A DNA stretch of 10,140 nucleotides from Cyanobacteria bacterium UBA11153 (GTDB lineage Bacteria > Cyanobacteriota > Cyanobacteriia > Cyanobacteriales > Coleofasciculaceae): NCBI GenBank assembly GCA_003511885.1, contig DOIX01000251.1, positions 5,427 through 15,566 of the forward strand, written 5' to 3'. Shown piece after piece: positions 1 through 7,100 of the stretch (its first letter is position 1; each line of letters opens with the position of its first letter). The notes under the pieces are model-generated. The model searched no databases and was not told the DNA's origin. It was given only the letters and a program-made list of their open reading frames with translations. A program made the position numbers and the translations under genes.

Positions 1-2
1 AC

Positions 3-236
3 TTTTTCCCTAACTTGAAAATATCTGGTTTAAATGCGCAGCAGCTTAATTGGATTCCTACTCCTGAAGAAAAGGCTCAAGCTGAAAGACGGGCTAAAGA
101 GTCTGCCATTCAAAACGCCCAAGAAGCCATCCAACGGGCTGAAGCGGAAAGATTAGCTAAGGAATCGGCTCTGCAACGTGCTGCAAAATTAGCAGAAAGA
201 TTAAGGGAGATGGGGATTAATCCAGAGGATTTATAG
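3..236 (+). CDS. C-terminal fragment of a probable Uma2-family protein (5' end outside window)
   Basis: The frame is open from the left edge of the window to the TAG at 234-236, so the true start lies outside. A TTG at 15 is probably internal. The first visible residues (FFPNLKISGL) look like the final beta-strand segment of Uma2/DUF820 proteins. Then comes a TPEEKA motif and a long charged, Ala/Glu/Arg-rich heptad-like helix (about residues 25-65 of the visible part) ending LREMGINPEDL. A TPEE motif, coiled-coil tail and LRELGINP-like end are typical of the many cyanobacterial Uma2 paralogues. Uma2 proteins have a PD-(D/E)XK nuclease-like fold of unclear physiological role. The catalytic part is outside the window, so activity cannot be judged. 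Another protein with a similar coiled-coil tail is possible. Confidence 0.55.
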   Translation, partial: FFPNLKISGLNAQQLNWIPTPEEKAQAERRAKESAIQNAQEAIQRAEAERLAKESALQRAAKLAERLREMGINPEDL

Positions 237-289
237 TGGGTGAAAATTTATACCAATCGCCCAGACTATCAGGATAGAGAAAGATACCT

Positions 290-362
290 GTAGGGGTGAA
301 GCATTCGGGCACTAACTTTGGCGACAAACCTAAAACCTTCAATCCGAATGCTTCACCCTGCC
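290..362. repeat. Palindromic MITE-like intergenic element
   Basis: A perfect 15-bp inverted repeat pairs GGGTGAAGCATTCGG (294-308) with its complement at 344-358, leaving a 35-nt loop. A G:T pair extends it by one. I recall elements with ends resembling GTAGGGGCGAAGCATTCGG as common in filamentous cyanobacterial intergenic DNA. That family assignment is from memory. The RNA could fold into a strong hairpin in either direction, but no T run follows, so a terminator role is not supported by sequence. Confidence 0.7.
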
Positions 363-452
363 CTCACTCACAAATTTCCATATCTTTTTATCAAAGTCAT
401 TAGATATTTAACCAATCCATAGATGAAATTCCAACCAGATAATCAACAAACC

Positions 453-481
453 CCTTTGCGTACCTTTGCGTACCTTTGCGT
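453..481. repeat. 10-bp tandem repeat, about 2.9 copies
   Basis: The unit CCTTTGCGTA is repeated with period 10 from 453 to 481, ending in CCTTTGCGT followed by a T. It lies about 105 bp beyond the kaiC stop in the convergent spacer. It looks like simple intergenic repeat DNA with no coding signal. Confidence 0.8.
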
Positions 482-560
482 TTCAAAAAAAACCGTATAT
501 CCAAAAGTTTCAATAAACTCAAAACTCAAAAATGACAAATTCCTCATTATTCCCCAAACA

Positions 561-586
561 AATAACCAACAACCAACAACTAATAA
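561..586. repeat. AAC-rich STRR abutting the kaiC stop codon
   Basis: A run of AACCAAC/AACAAC units fills the bases immediately beyond the kaiC TAG (complement of 587-589). In the kaiC mRNA this reads as GTTGTTGGTT-type repeats starting within a few bases of the stop. Similar runs touch the stop codons of both Ser/Thr kinase genes in this window. Confidence 0.7.
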
Positions 587-2146
587 CTACTCATCAGACT
601 TATCCCGCACCCCTTGGACAATTCGAGAAAGTTCATCTTTTTCACTAATCATCACCCGACTAGGAGAACCACTAATTAGACGTTCATAATTGCGGAAAGA
701 ATCTTTAATTTCCGCACCAGCATCAGTAATCGTATACTCACGAATCCCCGTATCGTGCCAAGATCCTCGCATCTTAAACACATTAATAGCCCGCGACATT
801 TGACCGCGAATTTCTACATATTGCAGCATCAAAATCGTATCTGTAATTGTAGAAATATGGGAATCAGTAATTGAATTAGACCCCATAAATTGATCGGTAG
901 TATTAGTGAAAAATCCCGTAATTTCTTCCTGCTTCGCATATCCCGTTACCCCAATCACAAATTGACGGAAAGCATTATTTGTAACTCCCCGTGCCAAAGC
1001 AGAAAGAGAATCAATCGCAATTCTAGAAGGCTTAAAAGCCTCAATTTCTGATTGAATAATCTGGAGGTGATCTTCTAAACCAGCCGATTCTGGATAAGAA
1101 CAAAGAATTTTTAGTAATCCCTTTCTTTCCATATCCTCAAAATCAATACCCCAAGATAACCCATTGCGAGTAAGCTGTGCCCTAGATTCTTCATAAGCAA
1201 AAAGAATCGCCCTTTCATCTTGCAAACAAGCATCTTGAATAAACTTACTCACTAACAGAGTTTTACCCGTACCAGTAGCACCAGTTGCCAAAATAATCGA
1301 ATCTTTAAAAAATCCACCACCGCACATTGCATCCAAAGTTTTGATACCAGAAGATACCCGAACATTAGAAGATCTCTGAGTAAGCTGCATAGCTCCTAAT
1401 GGGAAAATATTAAAGCCCTGATTTGTCAGTGTAAAAGGATATTCTCCTTTCATGTGAGTAGTACCCCGCAGTTTGAGAATTTCGATCGTCCGACGGCGAC
1501 GTTCCCCTTCTAAAACATTCCGAATAATTACTACATTATCAGAGACAAACTCTTCAACACCAAACCGAGCGACTGGGCCATATTCTTCAATTCTTTCCGT
1601 CGTCATTACCGTAGTTACGCCAATTTGTTTCAGGCGGGCAACGAGGCGAAAAATCTCGCGCCTAACGACTGAAGCCGCATCGTACTGCTGAAATATAGCC
1701 GTGATAGAGTCAATCGAAACTCGCTTGGCTTTATATTTGCGAATGGCATACTGAATCCGCTCAATTAGGGCAGACAAATCGAAATTACCAACAATTTCTT
1801 GTCCTTCCGGATCTGGCGATGCGTCAAGGATAAACAGTTTACCTTCATTAATAAACTGTTGCAAATTCCAACCCAAGCTGTAGGAATTTTTGATAATATC
1901 ATTGGGAGATTCCTCAAAAGTAACAAATACTCCCGGATCGTCAAAATAAGTAATTCCATGGTAGAGAAACTGTACCGCAAATAATGTCTTTCCTGTACCC
2001 GAAGTTCCACTGACTAAGGTGGTTCTCCCCACAGGAAGACCCCCATGACTGATATCATCAAAGCCTTCAATCATCGTCCGGATTTTCTGGACTCCGACTG
2101 CGATCAATTCGTCTTGTTTTGGTTCAGTTGGGTTAGCTTTACTCAT
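587..2146 (-). CDS. kaiC: Circadian clock protein KaiC (autokinase/autophosphatase/ATPase)
   Basis: KaiC is the central hexameric ring of the cyanobacterial clock. It carries two tandem RecA-like domains. CI has Walker A GTSGTGKT at residues 47-54 and the catalytic Glu pair E78/E79. CII has Walker A GATGTGKT at 289-296 and E319/E320. The CII phosphorylation sites fall at S432 and T433, with T427 alongside, one higher than Synechococcus elongatus numbering. The C-terminal A-loop and tail that KaiA binds (about 489-519) are present. The length of 519 residues is typical. The ATG at 2144-2146 gives a normal N-terminus, but no clear Shine-Dalgarno precedes it. It is the last gene of a leftward kaiA-kaiB-kaiC operon, 122 nt after kaiB. 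All key residues checked are intact, so a functional clock KaiC is expected. Confidence 0.98.
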   Translation of the reverse strand: MSKANPTEPKQDELIAVGVQKIRTMIEGFDDISHGGLPVGRTTLVSGTSGTGKTLFAVQFLYHGITYFDDPGVFVTFEESPNDIIKNSYSLGWNLQQFINEGKLFILDASPDPEGQEIVGNFDLSALIERIQYAIRKYKAKRVSIDSITAIFQQYDAASVVRREIFRLVARLKQIGVTTVMTTERIEEYGPVARFGVEEFVSDNVVIIRNVLEGERRRRTIEILKLRGTTHMKGEYPFTLTNQGFNIFPLGAMQLTQRSSNVRVSSGIKTLDAMCGGGFFKDSIILATGATGTGKTLLVSKFIQDACLQDERAILFAYEESRAQLTRNGLSWGIDFEDMERKGLLKILCSYPESAGLEDHLQIIQSEIEAFKPSRIAIDSLSALARGVTNNAFRQFVIGVTGYAKQEEITGFFTNTTDQFMGSNSITDSHISTITDTILMLQYVEIRGQMSRAINVFKMRGSWHDTGIREYTITDAGAEIKDSFRNYERLISGSPSRVMISEKDELSRIVQGVRDKSDE

Positions 2147-2268
2147 TGTTGCGGTTGTTCAAAAAAATAACATACTAAAACACAGAAAATCTCCGATCGG
2201 ATCTCCTAACGATAGATCATAGCGCGATCGGGAAGCATTGCTGCAACCAGATAGCGACACCAAATCAA

Positions 2269-2589
2269 TTAAATATCTAAATCGTCTTCTTCTTCTCGAA
2301 GTTCTTCATAAAGAAGATCCAAGCCAATTAATACTTTTTCTCGATCCGAAAGATCTCCAATGATTTTACGGACTGGAGGCGGTAATATTTTCGCCAGGGT
2401 GGGTGTAGCGAGAATTTTATCTTCCTCAGCTAGTTGGGGACTTTTGAGAACATCAATAACTTTGAGAGCGTAAACTCCTTGAAATTCCTGCTCTAGAATA
2501 GTTTTAAGGGTTTTCAATGCCGTCACCGAGTGGGGGGTATTACCAGCCACATAAAGCTTTAGAATATAAGTTTTTTTCAGAGGACTCAT
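2269..2589 (-). CDS. kaiB: Circadian clock protein KaiB (fold-switching)
   Basis: KaiB is a thioredoxin-like protein that switches fold, binds the KaiC CI ring, sequesters KaiA and recruits the output machinery. The ATG at 2589 gives a 106-residue protein starting [12 protein letters not shown], matching the conserved KaiB start. A TTG 12 bases upstream would add only four residues and is disfavoured. Conserved features include YVAGNTP (residues 13-19), ATPTLAK with P63, the PPP at 70-72, and G89 and D91, positions known to control the fold switch. The acidic C-terminus (EEEDDLDI) resembles that of thermophilic Synechococcus KaiB. It sits 111 nt after kaiA and 122 nt before kaiC. Those gaps are long enough for an internal kaiBC promoter, as known in S. 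elongatus, but I cannot pick convincing -35/-10 boxes. Confidence 0.97.
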   Translation of the reverse strand: MSPLKKTYILKLYVAGNTPHSVTALKTLKTILEQEFQGVYALKVIDVLKSPQLAEEDKILATPTLAKILPPPVRKIIGDLSDREKVLIGLDLLYEELREEEDDLDI

Positions 2590-2700
2590 AGAGGTTAGCA
2601 ATTGATACTGAGCAAGAATGTGAATATGAACTCCAAGACAAAATTGAAATCAAGCTCCTCCTAGATGCGCATCGCGATCCCGGATTGCTGCAAGTAGGTA

Positions 2701-3636
2701 TTATAACTCTCTCGGAATAGAGCGGCGATACATTTCGCCTAAGTGAGCGATCACATCAATTAGCGTCAGGCGATAGTCTAGCAGAATTTCCTCACTTCTA
2801 CCTTCCAGCTTCAACTGCTTGGAAAACTCTTCCATCAATTCCATGTGGATTTCGACAATTCTCGATACGGAAATATCTGCAAAAAAAGCGATATGAACAA
2901 AATTATCGATTTCTTGATTGAGAGTATCGCTTTGATAAAAGTATTTTAAAATTATCTGTCGATAATCAAATTTTAATTTCTCTAGGAGTTGATGACGCTC
3001 ATTTTCGGGAAGGTAGCGAAAAAAAAGCTGGGGATTTCTCTTGTAGTACACACCTAAGTATCCGAGTCTCTCTTTGAGTTTTTCAGATAATCGGCGCTGC
3101 TGCTGAGTCAAAAAACTGGGATTGGTGACATTGGCTTGCCGATTTGCTGTGGTGGGAGGATTGGCTAAATTACAAGTAGGTGCAAGGGAAATAAATCTAG
3201 CAATTGCCTGGTCAATAAACCCACCAATTTCTGATAATTGGATAGTATCCAGCCGGACTTCAGCAGAGTGAAACAGATGGTTATTCTGCTCCCAAACAAG
3301 ATCTTCGTCATCTAGATTCTCTTTCCTAGCCCCCAGTTGATGATTTTGGTTACTCTTGAGCGGGCGATAATTGATTTTCTTTGATTCCTTGGGCAATATG
3401 ACAACTGGGAGGATGGTTCCTTGTTCGTACAAGCGATTGATGACTGGCAGGAGAGAGGAACTCTCTTGCAACAATAAGCAATCAATATGGTGCTTATATT
3501 GCTCGATCAAGTCGAAAAATTGCAACTCTGAGCGAGCGATGTGTAAGATATAGCGATCGCCACCCAAAATCTGGCTCAATGACTGAGCGAGGGAGTCAGA
3601 ACAAACCAAGGTACAGATAGTGAGTTGAGAATGCAA
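2701..3636 (-). CDS. kaiA: Circadian clock protein KaiA, full length, TTG start
   Basis: KaiA binds the KaiC C-terminal tail and promotes CII autophosphorylation. The N-terminal part (about 1-150) is the pseudo-receiver domain, which lacks a phosphoacceptor Asp. The C-terminal four-helix bundle (about 178-311) is strongly conserved, with RLGYLGVYYKR, IDNFVHIAFFAD, EIHMELMEEF, LLDYRLTLIDVIAHL and the ending RRSIPREL. At 311 residues it is about 27 longer than S. elongatus KaiA. Most of the extra length is a polar loop at about 84-119, between the last pseudo-receiver strands. No in-frame ATG exists before residue 265 and the upstream frame has none before its stop. The TTG at 3634-3636 aligns with the family N-terminus and is the probable start. 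The Cys near the C-terminus of S. elongatus KaiA (AHLCEMY) is Gly300 here. It is the first gene of the kai operon. Confidence 0.96.
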   Translation of the reverse strand: MHSQLTICTLVCSDSLAQSLSQILGGDRYILHIARSELQFFDLIEQYKHHIDCLLLQESSSLLPVINRLYEQGTILPVVILPKESKKINYRPLKSNQNHQLGARKENLDDEDLVWEQNNHLFHSAEVRLDTIQLSEIGGFIDQAIARFISLAPTCNLANPPTTANRQANVTNPSFLTQQQRRLSEKLKERLGYLGVYYKRNPQLFFRYLPENERHQLLEKLKFDYRQIILKYFYQSDTLNQEIDNFVHIAFFADISVSRIVEIHMELMEEFSKQLKLEGRSEEILLDYRLTLIDVIAHLGEMYRRSIPREL

Positions 3637-3718
3637 AAGAATACAATTTAAAGCTGGAACAGAGAAATGGACAAAAATACGAGTAGCTAAACTCCAGGAG
3701 GAAACCCTACCTTAAAAT

Positions 3719-3748
3719 ATTGTAACACTCACACTCCCAGTCTTTGAA
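3719..3748 (-). promoter_or_regulatory. Candidate sigma-70-type promoter for the kai operon
   Basis: On the minus strand TTCAAA (3743-3748) and TACAAT (3719-3724) are separated by 18 bp. The -10 matches the consensus in 5 of 6 positions and the -35 in 4 of 6. It would give a leader of roughly 75 nt before the kaiA TTG. Cyanobacterial promoters often lack strong -35 boxes, so this is only a suggestion. Confidence 0.35.
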
Positions 3749-3778
3749 TAATAAGCTCGATTCCCACAAGTTAATTAC

Positions 3779-3834
3779 TCTCCCTCGCTCCCTCTCAACA
3801 AGCCCCTCTGCCCCCCTGCTCCCCCTCTCTCAAA
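3779..3834. repeat. Polypyrimidine (CT/CCCCT) tract in the divergent region
   Basis: The plus strand is almost pure pyrimidine here, with several runs of four to six C separated by short T/G interruptions. This is typical cyanobacterial intergenic low-complexity DNA. It lies roughly 30 bp upstream of the suggested kaiA promoter and could affect local DNA structure. Confidence 0.65.
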
Positions 3835-3974
3835 ACAGACAAATTACATAGGTGACAGCTTAGTAGAGACTGGTACTGAAGAGTGGGGAAGGATTTCAGC
3901 CAATTTACGCTCTTCAAAAATAGATCGTGTAACTGCGCCGCAGCTTGTTAAACATGGGAGTGGACAAAAGTGGC

Positions 3975-4008
3975 TTAACTTTAAATTAAACAATCTGATA
4001 ATTATAAG
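3975..4008 (+). promoter_or_regulatory. Candidate promoter for the hybrid histidine kinase
   Basis: An AT-rich block contains two overlapping possibilities. One is TTTAAA (3980-3985) with TATAAG (4003-4008) at 17 bp spacing. The other is TTAACT (3975-3980) with GATAAT (3997-4002) at 16 bp spacing. Each matches consensus moderately. Either would give a leader of about 120 nt. Confidence 0.3.
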
Positions 4009-4134
4009 TAGGATACACTCTCTGCGACCTTTACAGAGTGATAATTGAGTTGGTGCAGTAATTGTTGGGCGAGAGTGAGGACTCGGATTGAGCCTGTTGC
4101 TGCATTTTCCACTCAGTTTGAGGTATTGGAATAA

Positions 4135-7100
4135 ATGACAACTCCCAGCTTACAAGAATGTGTCGAGCCAGTACCAGTATGTACGATAACCACTACTCTA
4201 GCTGTAGTGGTGGAGATTTTTCATGGATCGGGATGTGATGCGATCGCAATTTTGGACGAAGAGCAACAACCTGTGGGAGTTGTCAATCTACGACGGCTTG
4301 TTCCCTATCTCATATCTATTTCCCAATCAGGAGTCTCCAAACTGGACTTCTCCAATGGAGGTATTTCCCAACCAGCGATCGCAATAGGAAGCGACCCTTT
4401 CTCCCAACCTTTATGCCAACTCGATCCACCTCTAATCGAACCCTTAATCATCTTACCAGCATCTTTAACCCTCAATCAATTATTCAACCGCTGGGATGGA
4501 GTATGGGCTGACGCAAGTCTCAGAGGCAGGGGAATCGAGAATAGGGAATGGAAGAGCAGATATAATGGCGAGCCAAATTGCGATCGCGAATTGGTAAAGA
4601 GCTTCCCGGGCAAGAAGTTTTCCACCCCTATTCCCCAATCCCTACTTCCCAATCCCTACTCCCCCCTTACCTCAGCATGGGGATTGGTAGAAGAGGATGG
4701 TAGATTTTTGGGATTGCTCAATAATTGGCAAATATTCAACAGCTTGGTAGCAGCATTTAGCAGCTCTGATACCCCAGCTATTACTAATGCACAACCACCA
4801 CCCATCGAGAACCAGGAGAGCCGGAGAGAAGAGGAGAAGAGAAAGGAAGTAAAGCCGCAAAAGGAAGGAAAGCATAGGGAAAAAGTAAATGTCTCCCCAC
4901 CAACTACCTCTGAATTCCTCAAGCCCCTAGTCCAGTTGTTGGAAAAATTACCTCTACCTTTAAGCTTACAAACAACAACAGGAGAAATTCTCGGCGAAAA
5001 TTTGGCTTGGCGCGAACTTATGGAGACATCCCCAGAATCAAATCAGATTCCATATCCCATCCCCAGTCAATTTAAAGATCGATCCCACTGTCAGTATCCC
5101 ACAGCAGAGGAAGCACTCTGTTGCTGCGTCAGCGCACGTTCCCATCAATTGGCAACATCGATACCAATCTTAAATCTCGGTTTTTCAGTCAGCTCCATCA
5201 ACACTCACGATATCCAACCAGAAATATCAAGCGAAAATTCTCATCGCCTCCTTTCTTTCACCAAAATTCCACTTACTCCATCACTCCTCACACCAGAAGT
5301 CAACAGTCAACAGTCAACAGTCAAAAACCGGGAATGGGGCACCGGGAACAGGAAATGGGGAATGGGAAAGAAGCACAAAAATTCTTCTCCTGTCTCCCTC
5401 CACCCTCCTCTTACCTCACACCTCTCGTCTCTCACCTCCTCCATATACCTAGTCTTAGCTCAAGATCGAACAGAAAAAGAGGCAGTCGATCGAGAATTAG
5501 TAGCTAAAAATGCCGATTTAGTCCATCTCAATCGACTCAAAGATGAGTTTTTGGCCTGTATTAGCCATGAACTCAAAACGCCAATTACAGCAATTTTAGG
5601 ACTATCTACCCTCTTGAAAGATCGAGCATTAGGCGCGCTCAACGAACGTCAAGCCAGGTACGCTAATTTAATTTATCAAAATGGTCGTCAGCTCATGATG
5701 GTCGTTAACGATATCCTAGATTTAACTCGAATTGAAACCGGGCAAATGGAACTTACCCTGGAGCCAACTCACATTAAAACAGTTTGCGATCGCGCCTATA
5801 CCCAAGCCCTACAAGCCCACAAAGCTCGAGACCAAAAATATCAAGATTTCACTACAGAAATTCCCTTTACTTTAGAGATTGAATCTGGTTTAGAAATGAT
5901 TGTCGCTGACGAATTGCGCTTGCGGCAAATGCTCGTACATCTCTTATCTAATGCCCTCAAATTTACAGAAGCCAATGGTGCAATTGGTTTAAAAGTCAAG
6001 ACTTTTGCGGGCTGGATAGCTTTCACAGTTTGGGATCTCGGTATTGGTATCCCTGCCGAAAAACAGCACCTAATCTTTCAAAAATTCCAGCAGTTGGAAG
6101 ATACCCTCACTCGCAGTCACCAGGGTACTGGCTTGGGATTATTTCTCACTCAACGCCTAGCCCGCTTGCACGGTGGCGATGTTTCATTTATTTCTAAAAG
6201 CGGTGAAGGTAGCGACTTTACTCTTCTCCTTCCACCTTCTCCACCTCAATCCGAAAACTTTACTGTATTTTGTCATCCTCAAGTTTCTATCCGCAACCGT
6301 TTAGTATTAGTTGTCGAAACAGTAGTTAACTATCTGGAAGATTTGAACGAACAACTTGAACGTTTAGGTTATTCTGTAGTTATTGCTCGTTGTGGTATGG
6401 AAGCTATCGAAAAAGCTCGCCAATTACAACCCTGTGTCATTTTTCTTAATCCTCTCTTGCCTAAACTTTCTGGCTGGGATGTCTTAACTATCCTTAAATC
6501 CGATATTCACACCCGTCACATTCCTGTCTTAGTCACCACAACTCATGCCGAAAAAGATCGAGCTTACGATTGCAATGCTGATGGTTTTTTAACCTTACCT
6601 GTACAAGAACCACTTCTGCTTCAAAGCCTAACTCGTTTGGGTAAACATCATTATCAGCATAGCACTATTCTGACTATTCTTTATCTGAGTACTGGGTTAC
6701 AGGATAGCGTTCCCCACTCCAGCAACCTAATTTATGAACTAACTAATGAACTGAGAATGCAGCATTCACAACTGCAATACCGGATTCTAGAAGCTGATGA
6801 TTTAGATCAAGCAGAATTATTAGCTAAGATTTGGCATCCCAATATCATCTTACTTAATGGTCTTGGTATCTCCAATCCGGTAGCCTACTTACAAGCTTTC
6901 TCCTTAGAGCCTACTTTAGCCTCTTTACCTATAGTCACTATAGATCGCCAGGTTACTGAAGCTGCTAATCAAGTTATTGGTCTTTCTGTTTATCCCTGTT
7001 TAGCAATCGACGATTCAAATAAGATTAGCGCATTGCTAGAAGTTATTCAAGTAGCAGCAGGACTTAGCTGTCAGTACAATATTTTAATCATGGATATCGG

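Larger units (their letters stand above)
237..586. other. Gene-free, repeat-rich spacer between the Uma2-like gene and kaiC
   Basis: No credible gene is visible in these 350 bases. A plus-strand frame starting at 423 runs through low-complexity repeats and then antisense to kaiC, so it is not a gene. The stretch holds a palindromic element, a 10-bp tandem repeat and an AAC-rich STRR, each listed separately. The two flanking genes converge here. I see no classic GC-rich stem followed by a T run on either strand, so the transcript ends are undefined. Confidence 0.7.
3637..4134. promoter_or_regulatory. Divergent control region between kaiA and the hybrid histidine kinase
   Basis: These 498 bases separate two outward-facing genes and must hold both promoters unless the genes are read from further away. 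Visible contents are a weak minus-strand promoter candidate, a polypyrimidine tract near the middle, and a weak plus-strand candidate about 130 bp before the kinase. A 6-bp stem (4016-4021 with 4035-4040) lies in the kinase leader. No RNA gene is apparent. Shared control of the clock genes and the kinase is possible but unproven. Confidence 0.5.

Noticed and set aside
423..689. Plus-strand open frame of 88 codons overlapping the kaiC 3' end
   Set aside because: It is built from tandem repeats and the antisense of kaiC, and it resembles no family.
2592..2719. Plus-strand stop-free stretch across the kaiA-kaiB gap
   Set aside because: It has no usable start codon in frame, is short, and overlaps the kaiA end. 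The operon on the other strand explains the region.
3755..4048. Plus-strand stop-free stretch of about 97 codons in the kaiA upstream region
   Set aside because: The translation looks somewhat protein-like in its second half, but there is no ATG, GTG or TTG in frame. Its first half is a translated polypyrimidine repeat.
5121..5507. Alternative-frame open stretch of 128 codons within the hybrid kinase gene
   Set aside because: It is a shadow of the real frame. It is kept only as the frame that would be used after a slippage event.
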